This document shows, piece by piece, positions 43,800 through 55,589 of a DNA stretch of 64,000 bases. The notes under the pieces are model-generated. The model was not told the DNA's origin and did no database searches. It saw nothing but the letters and a program-made list of their open reading frames with translations. The translations under genes and the position numbers were made by a program. Origin of the DNA: Meconema thalassinum (lineage: Eukaryota > Arthropoda > Insecta > Orthoptera > Tettigoniidae); the NCBI GenBank assembly GCA_946902985.2, contig OX336399.1:160952411-161016410 (forward strand), written 5' to 3'. Within the stretch, counting starts at the first letter, position 1. Each line of letters starts with the position of its first letter.

Positions 43800-44099
43800 C
43801 ATCCCGGCCGCCTATGCTTGCTTGCTCGGCAAGTCCGCCTGGATCAATGCCCTGCTTGTCGTTCGCTGTTCGGTGATGTTGAAATTGTCGCCTACACTTT
43901 TGCCGTGACAGTTTCGGTTCGCTACGCGACCTTCACCATGCGTTTGGCTTGCGCTACTGAGCTCGACCCTGCTTGCTCGGCTGACAGAGCTCCACTGAAT
44001 GTGTCCGCACTGTCTTTACTCTTATCTGCCTGGCGCAGACACGTGGCGTTCACCCCACCACTATGCTCTCGCGTCACAATTATAATCTCGAACCCTCAT
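43800..44099 (-). other. GC-rich junction segment (U6/U7)
   Basis: As 7011-7310. The minus frame is at 43922-44095. Confidence 0.3.
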
Positions 44100-44797
44100 C
44101 ATCTCGGCTATTACGTTATAAAATAACTTAAGGGTTATCTAACTTCCTTAAAATTATTACCACATATAATGCATGTTATATCTTCTCTTCTAAGATGTTT
44201 AAATACCATGTTCCATATAGATCTTAATAAAGCTTCATAAATCCATCCATAATTCCATCTGCTTAACTGCGGTCAGCGCCTTCTTGATCCTAGACCTACT
44301 ACGTCATCCTGACATTCCTCTTGACTCGATCTGAGCGCTATCTTTTCTTAACTCTTCCCAAAATCTAAACTACGGCTTAATGTCTGCTGGCGTAGCCGAT
44401 ATCCTCAACTAGGTATCGGGTACATCTCTCCCGTACATCTCCTTTTTTAAAAATCAGGATTGAGGAAAAATAATACACTCTCAGGCATTCTATATATATA
44501 ACACATGTACACGATAGCTCAACAATTCTCTTAATCAGCATGATGGTACTTTCTGACTCTCAACAATGATGATTGACTTCCAATGATTAGCATTTTTTTT
44601 AGAGTTAATTTGACGTTTTTTTTTCCTTCGCCACTCGTGCTTGCTCGATTGACATCTCTGACTGTCTCTTCGAGTGGTGCACTAGGCTGTCTATCTTCTT
44701 GCCTCGACCTCTCATATCCACGATTATCTCGTCTTTCGTTAGGATCGTTTCTTCGGCCATCCTGCCGGTCGTTCCGATTATACTGTTGACCTTGGCT
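44100..44797. other. Gag 3' flank and long open extension (U7)
   Basis: A nine-A run near 44620 keeps the extension open for 88 codons (44531-44797), as in U4. Confidence 0.4.
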
Positions 44798-46354
44798 CTA
44801 GTTATTTCTGCCACGATATCTATTGTTGTATCGATTCCTGTCTTGATATCTGGAATTCTGGTTATAATTTCTATATCGGCTGTCTCTTGCTTCCTGATCG
44901 TATGGCCTCTCATATGGTCCTCTATACCGATCATTTCCTCGAGCGTTACGGATGTTTCCTCGATTTCCTTCGTTCCTTCTGTTTTCCCAGGAATCTCTTC
45001 TGTCCGTTTGAGCTGCGTTGTCAACGACTACCGCATTCACCTCTTGCATGTTTCTATTGTCGTTTCTTGTATTTCTAGGCGTAACTTGAGCGCTTGTATA
45101 GTCCAATCGCCGTAAAATGTCGTCATAGTGCTCAAGTGTGTTGGCTCCCGACGCTATGAGTGATCGCTGTACCTCAATCGGTAACTGTCTCGCTATAGCT
45201 TGCAAAAGCTCTTCTTCAGGCAATGGAGGAATCAGAAACTGTAATTTAGCCAGCTGTGACGTAAAATAATTGGCATAATGCGTCGGATGTGACGTAGAAT
45301 AACGCTTCGAGTACATTTCTGCTCTTACGTTCAGTTGATCCTCGGCACTCCAAAATCTCCTCAAGAATGCGATTGCAAATTGCTCCATATTCGCAAAATT
45401 GCTTCTGAATGCTCTAAACCAAGTTAGCGCAGACCCGTCTAAGGCGCGTTCGACTATCCTTAGCTCTCTTTCCTTGGCTACTTTATGTTCCGCCATGTAG
45501 TCTCGAATATCTCGCAGAAATTCGACTGGTGTGACTCCTGTATTTCCAGAAAACTTCCTAGGCTTGTCATCCAGATTTCTGATAATAGTAACTGGACCTG
45601 AGTATCGTTCGCTTGTACCCAACGTACTCCTATTCGAACTTGGATTATCGTGAGGGGTTGAACTTGCCCTTTCGAATGTCACATTCGGTTGCGTTTGACG
45701 GTCTTCTCCCATGCTAACTTCTTGATTACTCATACTGCGGTCTATCGCTGTCTGATTTATCAGTGTTTCTCCTGATGTAATATTCTGACTGGTGAAACTG
45801 TTAAACATAGATTCAAGTTTAGTTATCCTATCTTCTGCCAATTTCTCCGCGGTCTTGACCTGAGTCTTCAACTCATCTAGCGACGTAACATTCTGCGTTT
45901 TGTTACTCTCGTCTAAATCGTTTTTCAACTTGTCAATCTTGTCTTCGCACGTATTCTTTACTGACGCGACTTGTTCCTTTAACAGATCAACATCTGTTCT
46001 AAATAGAGTTGAATCTATCTTCTTCGCTTCCTTGTTCTCCGTAAACCTCGCTTCTAAGTTTGCCATACCTGCGATTAATTTTTCATCTAATCCTTCACGT
46101 TTTTCCTTTGCTTCGGCATCGACCTCACTATACCGTTCTTCCACGATTGCACCGACTCTATTTTTGAATAAAGCTAAGTTTTCATTAACCTTTTGCTCTA
46201 TATCGTCGTCTATCTTCCTAATATCTTTCTGCAATTGATTCTCTAATGATTTTAAATTAGAATTAACCTCTCCTAAGACTTCCTCTTTAATGGTCCCAAT
46301 TACTGACTTTAAATCCTTAATCTCATTACCTAGATTCTTTCTAGACCTTTGATT
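44798..46354 (-). CDS. Retrotransposon Gag-like protein, frame B (U7)
   Basis: Complete frame. Private Lys for Arg at residue 291 (start of the Gag domain) and Met for Thr at residue 436 (start of the basic tail). One silent change occurs near 45763. Confidence 0.75.
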   Translation of the reverse strand, partial: NQRSRKNLGNEIKDLKSVIGTIKEEVLGEVNSNLKSLENQLQKDIRKIDDDIEQKVNENLALFKNRVGAIVEERYSEVDAEAKEKREGLDEKLIAGMANLEARFTENKEAKKIDSTLFRTDVDLLKEQVASVKNTCEDKIDKLKNDLDESNKTQNVTSLDELKTQVKTAEKLAEDRITKLESMFNSFTSQNITSGETLINQTAIDRSMSNQEVSMGEDRQTQPNVTFERASSTPHDNPSSNRSTLGTSERYSGPVTIIRNLDDKPRKFSGNTGVTPVEFLRDIRDYMAEHKVAKERELRIVERALDGSALTWFRAFRSNFANMEQFAIAFLRRFWSAEDQLNVRAEMYSKRYSTSHPTHYANYFTSQLAKLQFLIPPLPEEELLQAIARQLPIEVQRSLIASGANTLEHYDDILRRLDYTSAQVTPRNTRNDNRNMQEVNAVVVDNAAQTDRRDSWENRRNEGNRGNIRNARGNDRYRGPYERPYDQEARDSRYRNYNQNSRYQDRNRYNNRYRGRNN

Positions 46355-47199
46355 TTAGTCTCGAAAGATACATCGGTAGACCACTCTTGAATTTTGCCTA
46401 CATCTGTCACTAAACCATCGATGTCGAACCTCAACTTCGATACGTCCGATTTAATGTCTTTCTGTATAGACATAACGTCTGTTCTTAAAGTGAAAATGTT
46501 TTCTTCTCCTTTACTTTCTAATTCAATAATATTCTTTCTTAATATTTGAAAATTTTCCTCTCCTTTCATATTTACTGCAATTATATCTAATTGTAAAGTC
46601 TTAAGCATTTCATTATTCTTTAAAGTTAATCTATTCTCTAACCTAGTTAACTTGTTTTCTAATTCAGTGTTAGTTTCTTCACTACGAGCTTGTAATTTCT
46701 CTTCCAATGATTTGAAATTATCCTCACTATTTGACTGTAATCTTTCTTCTAATGATTTTAAATTTTCTTCACCAGTTGACTGTAACCTTTCTTCTAATGA
46801 TTTAAAACTATCTTTCAAGTTAGCTGCACTAGCTTTCAAATGGCTTTCAGTACTAGTCTGTAATCTAGTTTCTAATGACATCAACTCATCTTTACTATTT
46901 GACTGTAATAATTTTAAATTTTCTTCAGTACTAGTCTGTAATCTAGTCTCTAATGACTTTAAATTATCTTCACTAGTTGACTGTAATCTAGTCTCTAATG
47001 ACTTTAAACTGTCGTTCAGATTGCCTTCGTTACTAGCCTGTAATGCTTGTACATTTTCTTTACATCTAGCTTTTAATCTAGCTTCTGAACTATTTATCTG
47101 TTCTTTAACTTCCGTTTCCATTTTAGAAATAGTTTCTGCAATACCAGACATACCCGTCTGTAACTCTCCTAACACCTTAGCTAAATCTTCCGGCAACAT
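46330..47199 (-). CDS. Coiled-coil Gag N-terminal frame A (U7)
   Basis: Intact. Private Ala for Glu in the KASAANLKD repeat and Asp for Glu in STDVSFE near the C-terminal end. Confidence 0.65.
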   Translation of the reverse strand: MLPEDLAKVLGELQTGMSGIAETISKMETEVKEQINSSEARLKARCKENVQALQASNEGNLNDSLKSLETRLQSTSEDNLKSLETRLQTSTEENLKLLQSNSKDELMSLETRLQTSTESHLKASAANLKDSFKSLEERLQSTGEENLKSLEERLQSNSEDNFKSLEEKLQARSEETNTELENKLTRLENRLTLKNNEMLKTLQLDIIAVNMKGEENFQILRKNIIELESKGEENIFTLRTDVMSIQKDIKSDVSKLRFDIDGLVTDVGKIQEWSTDVSFETKIKGLERI

Positions 47200-47490
47200 A
47201 ATTATATTTTCAATATACGTTTTATTCAGAGACGTTAGACAACAACACATCACAATGTCTCAATTCCTGCATTCACTTGGGTATAGGAAAAATGTGACTT
47301 ATAGCTAACATGATATACGATTAACATGAACACTGGAATGGGCACACAAGTATATTGTCTGACTAAGTTTAATAAATTTTATAACACAATTAAATGAACT
47401 TGAGATCCATCTCTCAGTAATCTAAATCTGATGTGATTCCATAGAATAAACAAAATCGAAGCCCCACAAGTTGGATAAAGGCAATTCTCC

Positions 47491-47508
47491 CTCTCTCTCT
47501 CTCTCTCT
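47491..47508. repeat. (CT)9 microsatellite (U7)
   Basis: One dinucleotide longer than in U3, its C-type partner. Confidence 0.95.
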
Positions 47509-49727
47509 GTACCCGTTCGTCCTGGGGATGCGATGACCCATCTGCTATTACATCGCATTCCTGGAGTTCCAGGACAGAGCGGAGTTAAATGAACCTCTAG
47601 TCAAATAAGGAATGTGTCGGAAATTCAGCTGAGTTATCGAAAAAGCAGTGGGTAACACGAGACAAAGTATCTCTAGGGTCGTTACGGGCTTAAGTTTAAT
47701 AAAAAAATGCAAATATAAATGGGCGCCATCAACTGAATTCCTAGCAAACCACCTCCTTTCCGGTTAAGCCTTACTCAAGACAAGGAAAGAAAAAGGAAAA
47801 TCACACCACCATCAGATCACAACTAAGATAAAAACAAATTTATTTCACTTTGATAGTCAGACAGACATTTTAAATATACCTCCTACCTGAGAGTATGGTC
47901 GAATGCCAACGTTAAATTGTCATTGTCCAAAAATCGAACCATCTCTTTTCTAATCAAAAATATTTCATCCACATAGAACAAAAAAATCTCTAAAGTTCTC
48001 TTGGGTTCTCAGGATCACTGTAGCACTATGTCTTTCGTCACTGACATTTGTGAAACCTGAGACCTAATTTCTCTTTAATTTAACATCATAAATGTGGATT
48101 TGAAAAAAGTTATTAATCTGTCTAAACATACACATATTATAATCACATATTTTAAATATCACGTATTTTATGGCTTGCATGGCATAATTTAAATGTTGAA
48201 CATGTTAGTCAAATGCTCCTAAACATTGAATAATTAATTTACACTATTTACATTGTCATTCATAATTACTTGTTCGTGAATTACAGAAAATTCACGGCTT
48301 ATTGGTCATCGTTATCATCATCATCAAAATTAAATATTTCTCACATTAATTCTCATCTCAAAATTCTACATATTCCTGTCAGGATCATTAATTCATCACC
48401 ATTTAATCATTTAAATCCTCAACTCAAGTTGCAATTCCTTCAAATTATATCTCAATAAAATTTATTTAATTCCATATAAATTCATTAATCATCAGCTTCT
48501 TTAGTTAATTATCACCTTCTAATTCAGTTATTCATCATCATTACAATCGTCTATTAATTTATTTCAATCAGTTTATTTATCCAATCTTTAATTCATCCAT
48601 TTATTTAATTCATTGATTTATTCCAAAATTTAATTTATCAAATTATTTACATTTTATTCTTCTGGTTATTTAGATTTTTATTATTTCATCTAGTCATTCT
48701 GATTTTTATTTCATTAGGTCAGATCGTTAATATGCTTAAATCTCAGATTATTATTTCATTAATTATTATTCTCAGAAAATCTTGTATTATCAACTTTATT
48801 TATTTGTTTAATTTCCTAACAAATTGTTTAATATGGTTTATAGAACGTTGTCTTACAGTTTTATTACTTCCAAGTTATATCTCGTATTTAATTTATCATG
48901 CCAAAAAATATTATTGCCTTCACGACATCACGTTGGATCTAACTATCCACAACGACATTATATTTCCTCAATTCTTCAAATATCACATTTGAATACAACA
49001 ATTATTCCACAAAAACTCCATAAATATTCAGCACATACAGCATGAATCTCAACAATTACGCTAGACTGGGTTCAACAACCTCATGTCTGCTTCAAAATGC
49101 ATTAGCAACATTGCAACTATCACTTGGAAACTTCCACAAAATGCCTATCACAAACTTCACTTAACCATGTTGCATGATCTACAAAAAATATATAACTGGC
49201 TTCAAATTATCAACGCACACAATCTCCAATAACTGTAATTAATCTGATCACATCTAGACAACTTCTTAAACAATTGGAAAAATATTACCTTAGTAATTCA
49301 AGATTTGCTTTCAAATAGCATAAATTCTCTTACAATTCTCATAATTCACATCACAGAAAAACACCAATGTGCTATAATCTCTCATATCAAAATCTGCAAT
49401 ACTGATCTGCCTTAAAATAAATCTGACCATTAATGATTCATCTTACAAGATTCAATTACTTTAACTCCTTCTCAAAGGTATCCAACACAATTATAAAAAT
49501 CATCAAAAGCATCAGCTGTACCAGCTGTTAAACTGAAATTACTCTTAAAAGAGTATAGCAACAAAATATTGGATTGGCAAACAAGAATTACAAAACGTAA
49601 TCCTGCTGACATTTATCGTTACTTTATTTAACAAAATTTCGACTGATATGTGACTAGTAGTTCCTTGTTTGATTCACTTACAATCTCATGTACACTCGGA
49701 TGATAACAATGAGTCCCTCTATGGCAA

Positions 49728-49878
49728 GTAAGATGAGTAACCACCGTACAGTCGTATAAATACGAAAGACCTCGCCTCGTCGACTAATCATGATAGTGCC
49801 CTAAACGATGGGTAAGATGGGTAACCACCATACAATCGTATAAATACGAAAGACCCCATCTCGTAGACTATATGAGTG
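49728..49878. repeat. 84-bp imperfect duplication (U7)
   Basis: Both copies are present, with the GTAAGATGGG mark shared with U3. Confidence 0.75.
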
Positions 49879-51164
49879 AATGTACCAGATAGGAATCAAC
49901 AAGTTTCTAGTTGTCATATAAAAGCGATATTCATTCACTAAAGTGAATAACTTCTTAATATCTCCAAACAATCCAATGGAAAAAATCCCTACTGATGAAT
50001 AATACACACTCGCTAGTATGCAATGAACTGACGAAGTAATTTTAGATAATCAATTGCAGATCACGAATTCGAAATACTCGTTACACAAAAAAAACTATTC
50101 ATGAAAGCTATCCTTGCTGGAAAAATGTCTAAAAGACCAAACATCTGCTTAATAAAGCCAACCAATGGTGAGAATTTCGTATAATGATGCCTGCCATATC
50201 ATATGGTCACGCCATATTCTAGCAAAATTCGAAGCATATAAAGTCAAACCATGTCTAAATAATCGTATTACTCCTATTAGAAAAATATACATGTGTGCCC
50301 AGTATTCATGAAAATAATCGTATCAGGTAGTTATAACTCTTACAGTACCTTCTCATAATCAGCTGTTATTAAATTTCAAAGATCGTCGATTTTCCCTATG
50401 TAATGAATTTCTCGAAAGATCGGCGTGAATATCATTCCATCCATGCAATGACGATTGCCTTCGAATTCCAAGTGAATCAGCTGGTGGACCTCCTCCTCGT
50501 CAGGAATCGAATCCATCGCTCCGTGGTGCCATCGCGTCTCTGTCTGCGTTTACTCCGACATGATAAACGTCTGGTTATCCATAGCGGATATTGTCCAAAT
50601 CCTCACGAAAAAGTTCATAGAAACAGTGGACCCCCTATTCCTCTTCTACGTTACGCCACTGTTCCATTAAATGTTCAGTTTGAGTGTCGAAAGTTCAATC
50701 TCCAATAACTGATTAGTCTCACTTTCGTAAAATAAAATTTTATGTGAGAGTGTCTAAGTTTATGAAACACCCTGTAGTTGTGTTCATATTCGGTAATTTA
50801 TAAAACTGTATAAGAAATAAATGCATTAATGCACGAGCTAATGTTTATCAGTGCATATGCTTACAACATTCCGTTTGCTTGAAATTATTAATGTTACTTG
50901 GAATGCGTTATGAAATGCATTGTCGTAATGTTATTCAGAAAAACTGTGTTCAGACTGCGTTGAAATGCAGCTTAGAATAAAGTTCTCCAACTACTCGCAA
51001 TGCTGTTCTAAAGGTGGGTATACACTTGCGCGCCGCGCACTGCGCGCGGTGCATGCGTGGCGCGTGTGTTGCTCGACCAGAATTATTATTTAAACGAACC
51101 TCTCGCGATCCATAGGAAACCCACGAACATTCACTAGTCAGTTTGGAGTGTGGTAAATATAATC

Positions 51165-51449
51165 ATGTCTCCGCCGTACGAGGAAAACCTCGCGGTTGTG
51201 GTGATGAGTGGTGCGGCTGTTTTAATGGCACGTTTGTGCAAAAAGAAAAAGAAACGACGACGACGTTGGTGGCACACTGACATGTTTAAAAAAAGGAATG
51301 GTGCGGAGCTAATGAAGGACTTGAAGTCACAAGAAATAAGCGGCCAGTATAAGAATTTTACTCGAATGTCACCTTCTGACTTTGAGAATCTTCTGCAGAA
51401 GATTGGACCCCACATTTCCAAAGAAGATACGTATTTCCGCCCTGCGATT
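51165..51449 (+). pseudogene. Harbinger transposase N-terminal fragment (U7)
   Basis: Identical at protein level to the U3 fragment: basic cluster, WWHTDMF, then the MSPSDFENLL region. Cut at the same internal deletion, with no catalytic domain. Confidence 0.8.
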
Positions 51450-51454
51450 TATTT

Positions 51455-51655
51455 TACTTTTCTCAAGCCGGTAGGAAGACAGCAGAGATATCACCTTCTT
51501 GCATTGGTCCGCAGATATATCCATCTCAGCTCCAATTTCCCTCCAGGCATCTGCTTTTAGTCTATTGGTTTCTTAAAATGATCCTTCTGTTGAGGATCCC
51601 ACAGAAGAGGCTTTTTGCGATAGGCATCGAAAATTTTATCACAGATTCGTCTGAC
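51455..51655 (-). pseudogene. MADF-domain protein fragment (U7)
   Basis: Same two-frame remnant as in U3, with the same TAA and frame change. The damage therefore predates the duplication. Confidence 0.75.
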
Positions 51656-51877
51656 CACTCAAAACGCACAAATATTGCAATCAGATGCGCGCGAGAAACA
51701 ACGAACTTCTCACAATCCCGTCCAAATCTGAACTGCGAACACTCAAAGTGCGCGTGGAAAAAACCGACAGGAGATGGATCGTCGTGCGCCGCGCGCGCGC
51801 AGCTTCGAAACCCCGTACTAATCTAGCGAACTTGCTGCGCGCGAGCGGCGCGGCGCGCAAGTGTATACGCACCTTAA

Positions 51878-52177
51878 CATCCCGGCCGCCTATGCTTGCT
51901 TGCTCGGCAAGTCCGCCTGGATCAATGCCCTGCTTGTCGTTCGCTGTTCGGTGATGTTGAAATTGTCGCCTACACTTTTGCCGTGACAGTTTCGGTTCGC
52001 TACGCGACCTTCACCATGCGTTTGGCTTGCGCTACTGAGCTCGACCCTGCTTGCTCGGCTGACAGAGCTCCACTGAATGTGTCCGCACTGTCTTTACTCT
52101 TATCTGCCTGGCGCAGACACGTGGCGTTCACCCCACCACTATGCTCTCGCGTCACAATTATAATCTCGAACCCTCAT
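51878..52177 (-). other. GC-rich junction segment (U7/U8)
   Basis: As 7011-7310. The minus frame is at 52000-52173. Confidence 0.3.
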
Positions 52178-52874
52178 CATCTCGGCTATTACGTTATAAA
52201 ATAACTTAAGGGTTATCTAACTTCCTTAAAATTATTACCACATATAATGCATGTTATATCTTCTCTTCTAAGATGTTTAAATACCATATTCCATATAGAT
52301 CTTAATAAAGCTTCATAAATCCATCCATAATTCCATCTGCTTAACTGCGGTCAGCGCCTTCTTGATCCTAGACCTACTACGTCATCCTGACATTCCTCTT
52401 GACTCGATCTGAGCGCTATCTTTTCTTAACTCTTCCCAAAATCTAAACTACGGCTTAATGTCTGCTGGCGTAGCCGATATCCTCAACTAGGTATCGGGTA
52501 CATCTCTCCCGTACATCTCCTTTTTTAAAAATCAGGATTGAGGAAAAATAATACACTCTCAGGCATTCTATATATATAACACATGTACACGATAGCTCAA
52601 CAATTCTCTTAATCAGCATGATGGTACTTTCTGACTCTCAACAATGATGATTGACTTCCAATGATTAGCATTTTTTTTAGAGTTAATTTGACGTTTTTTT
52701 TCCTTCGCCACTCGTGCTTGCTCGATTGACATCTCTGACTGTCTCTTCGAGTGGTGCACTAGGCTGTCTATCTTCTTGCCTCGACCTCTCATATCCACGA
52801 TTATCTCGTCTTTCGTTAGGATCGTTTCTTCGGCCATCCTGCCGGTCGTTCCGATTATACTGTTGACCTTGGCT
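52178..52874. other. Gag 3' flank and open extension (U8)
   Basis: No gene before 52683. The 63-codon extension is at 52683-52874. Confidence 0.4.
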
Positions 52875-54431
52875 CTAGTTATTTCTGCCACGATATCTAT
52901 TGTTGTATCGATTCCTGTCTTGATATCTGGAATTCTGGTTATAATTTCTATATCGGCTGTCTCTTGCTTCCTGATCGTATGGCCTCTCATATGGTCCTCT
53001 ATACCGATCATTTCCTCGAGCGTTACGGATGTTTCCTCGATTTCCTTCGTTCCTTCTGTTTTCCCAGGAATCTCTTCTGTCCGTTTGAGCTGCGTTGTCA
53101 ACGACTACCGCATTCACCTCTTGCGTGTTTCTATTGTCGTTTCTTGTATTTCTAGGCGTAACTTGAGCGCTTGTATAGTCCAATCGCCGTAAAATGTCGT
53201 CATAGTGCTCAAGTGTGTTGGCTCCCGACGCTATGAGTGATCGCTGTACCTCAATCGGTAACTGTCTCGCTATAGCTTGCAAAAGCTCTTCTTCAGGCAA
53301 TGGAGGAATCAGAAACTGTAATTTAGCCAGCTGTGACGTAAAATAATTGGCATAATGCGTCGGATGTGACGTAGAATAACGCTTCGAGTACATTTCTGCT
53401 CTTACGCTCAGTTGATCCTCGGCACTCCAAAATCTCCTCAAGAATGCGATTGCAAATTGCTCCATATTCGCAAAATTGCTTCTGAATGCTCTAAACCAAG
53501 TTAGCGCAGACCCGTCTAAGGCGCGTTCGACTATCCTTAGCTCTCTTTCCTTGGCTACTCTATGTTCCGCCATGTAGTCTCGAATATCTCGCAGAAATTC
53601 GACTGGTGTGACTCCTGTATTTCCAGAAAACTTCCTAGGCTTGTCATCCAGATTTCTGATAATAGTAACTGGACCTGAGTATCGTTCGCTTGTACCCAAC
53701 GTACTCCTATTCGAACTTGGATTATCGTGAGGGGTTGAACTTGCCCTTTCGAATGTCACATTCGGTTGCGTTTGACGGTCTTCTCCCATGCTAACTTCTT
53801 GATTACTCATACTGCGGTCTATCGCTGTCTGATTTATCAATGTTTCTCCTGATGTAATATTCTGACTGGTGAAACTGTTAAACATAGATTCAAGTTTAGT
53901 TATCCTATCTTCTGCCAATTTCTCCGCGGTCTTGACCTGAGTCTTCAACTCATCTAGCGACGTAACATTCTGCGTTTTGTTAGTCTCGTCTAAATCGTTT
54001 TTCAAATTGTCAATCTTGTCTTCGCACGTATTCTTTACTGACGCGACTTGTTCCTTTAACAGATCAACATCTGTTCTAAATAGAGTTGAATCTATCTTCT
54101 TCGCTTCCTTGTTCTCCGTAAACCTCGCTTCTAAGTTTGCCATACCTGCGATTAATTTTTCATCTAATCCTTCACGTTTTTCCTTTGCTTCGGCATCGAC
54201 CTCACTATACCGTTCTTCCACGATTGCACCGACTCTATTTTTGAATAAAGCTAAGTTTTCATTAACCTTTTGCTCTATATCGTCGTCTATCTTCCTAATA
54301 TCTTTCTGCAATTGATTCTCTAATGATTTTAAATTAGAATTAACCTCTCCTAAGACTTCCTCTTTAATGGTCCCAATTACTGACTTTAAATCCTTAATCT
54401 CATTACCTAGATTCTTTCTAGACCTTTGATT
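52875..54431 (-). CDS. Retrotransposon Gag-like protein, frame B (U8)
   Basis: Complete frame and the most diverged copy here: Asn for Lys at residue 142, Thr for Ser at 150 (both in the coiled coil) and Ser for Asn at 342, just after the FLRRFW motif of the Gag domain. Confidence 0.75.
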   Translation of the reverse strand, partial: NQRSRKNLGNEIKDLKSVIGTIKEEVLGEVNSNLKSLENQLQKDIRKIDDDIEQKVNENLALFKNRVGAIVEERYSEVDAEAKEKREGLDEKLIAGMANLEARFTENKEAKKIDSTLFRTDVDLLKEQVASVKNTCEDKIDNLKNDLDETNKTQNVTSLDELKTQVKTAEKLAEDRITKLESMFNSFTSQNITSGETLINQTAIDRSMSNQEVSMGEDRQTQPNVTFERASSTPHDNPSSNRSTLGTSERYSGPVTIIRNLDDKPRKFSGNTGVTPVEFLRDIRDYMAEHRVAKERELRIVERALDGSALTWFRAFRSNFANMEQFAIAFLRRFWSAEDQLSVRAEMYSKRYSTSHPTHYANYFTSQLAKLQFLIPPLPEEELLQAIARQLPIEVQRSLIASGANTLEHYDDILRRLDYTSAQVTPRNTRNDNRNTQEVNAVVVDNAAQTDRRDSWENRRNEGNRGNIRNARGNDRYRGPYERPYDQEARDSRYRNYNQNSRYQDRNRYNNRYRGRNN

Positions 54432-55276
54432 TTAGTCTCGAAAGATACTTCGGTAGACCACTCTTGAATTTTGCCTACATCTGTCACTAAACCATCGATG
54501 TCGAACCTCAACTTCGATACGTCCGATTTAATGTCTTTCTGTATAGACATAACGTCTGTTCTTAAAGTGAAAATGTTTTCTTCTCCTTTACTTTCTAATT
54601 CAATAATATTCTTTCTTAATATTTGAAAATTTTCCTCTCCTTTCATATTTACTGCAATTATATCTAATTGTAAAGTCTTAAGCATTTCATTATTCTTTAA
54701 AGTTAATCTATTCTCTAACCTAGTTAACTTGTTTTCTAATTCAGTGTTAGTTTCTTCACTACGAGCTTGTAATTTCTCTTCCAATGATTTGAAATTATCC
54801 TCACTATTTGACTGTAATCTTTCTTCTAATGATTTTAAATTTTCTTCACCAGTTGACTGTAACCTTTCTTCTAATGATTTAAAACTATCTTTCAAGTTAG
54901 CTTCACTAGCTTTCAAATGGCTTTCAGTACTAGTCTGTAATCTAGTTTCTAATGACATCAACTCATCTTTACTATTTGACTGTAATAATTTTAAATTTTC
55001 TTCAGTACTAGTCTGTAATCTAGTCTCTAATGACTTTAAATTATCTTCACTAGTTGACTGTAATCTAGTCTCTAATGACTTTAAACTGTCGTTCAGATTG
55101 CCTTCGTTACTAGCCTGTAATGCTTGTACATTTTCTTTACATCTAGCTTTTAATCTAGCTTCTGAACTATTTATCTGTTCTTTAACTTCCGTTTCCATTT
55201 TAGAAATAGTTTCTGCAATACCAGACATACCCGTCTGTAACTCTCCTAACACCTTAGCTAAATCTTCCGGCAACAT
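54407..55276 (-). CDS. Coiled-coil Gag N-terminal frame A (U8)
   Basis: Intact and identical to the array consensus over its 289 codons. Confidence 0.65.
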   Translation of the reverse strand: MLPEDLAKVLGELQTGMSGIAETISKMETEVKEQINSSEARLKARCKENVQALQASNEGNLNDSLKSLETRLQSTSEDNLKSLETRLQTSTEENLKLLQSNSKDELMSLETRLQTSTESHLKASEANLKDSFKSLEERLQSTGEENLKSLEERLQSNSEDNFKSLEEKLQARSEETNTELENKLTRLENRLTLKNNEMLKTLQLDIIAVNMKGEENFQILRKNIIELESKGEENIFTLRTDVMSIQKDIKSDVSKLRFDIDGLVTDVGKIQEWSTEVSFETKIKGLERI

Positions 55277-55567
55277 AATTATATTTTCAATATACGTTTT
55301 ATTCAGAGACGTTAGACAACAACACATCACAATGTCTCAATTCCTGCATTCACTTGGGTATAGGAAAAATGTGACTTATAACTAACATGATATACGATTA
55401 ACATGAACACTGGAATGGGCACACAAGTATTTTGTCTGACTAAGTTTAATAAATTTTATAACACAATTAAATGAACTTGAGATCCATCTCTCAGTAATCT
55501 AAATCTGATGTGATTCCATAGAATAAACAAAATCGAAGCCCCACAAGTTGGATAAAGGCAATTCTCC

Positions 55568-55589
55568 CTCTCTCTCTCTCTCTCTCTCT
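55568..55589. repeat. (CT)11 microsatellite (U8)
   Basis: Longest tract in the window. Confidence 0.95.

Larger units (their letters stand above)
39989..43817. other. Gene-free segment of U6
   Basis: CT tract at 40284, AT-rich stretch at 41050-41719, 84-bp duplication at 42516. Nothing else is recognised. Confidence 0.5.
36793..44002. repeat. Tandem unit U6 (B type)
   Basis: 7210 bp. It shares with U2 the Asp-to-Tyr change in frame A and the C in CATGTCGCATG near 41958. Private marks are CTCAAAAT near 36938, an altered T/A run near 37235, a change at 37339, ACGGT in place of ATGGG context near 38500 (Met to Thr in frame B), a silent change near 39224, and TTTTACATC near 40868. Confidence 0.97.
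47200..51008. other. Gene-free segment of U7
   Basis: CT tract at 47491, AT-rich stretch at 48262-48931, 84-bp duplication at 49728. It retains the 63 bp lost in U3. It ends at the transposon target site. Confidence 0.5.
51012..51874. mobile_element. Internally deleted PIF/Harbinger DNA transposon (U7 copy)
   Basis: 863 bp, same site, TAA duplication (51009-51011, 51875-51877) and inverted repeats (51012-51038, 51848-51874) as in U3. I noticed only two or so base differences between the copies, for example GCGCGCGG against GCGCGTGG near 51045 and GAACTTC against GAAATTC near 51705. The two copies derive from one insertion followed by duplication of the host unit. Confidence 0.9.
44003..52080. 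repeat. Tandem unit U7 (C type, with Harbinger insertion)
   Basis: 8078 bp. It has the same transposon at the same site as U3 but keeps the 63 bp that U3 lost. It has a 9-A run at the end of the gag extension like U4, a (CT)9 tract, and private changes in both coding frames (Arg to Lys and Thr to Met in B; Glu to Ala and Glu to Asp in A). Confidence 0.97.
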
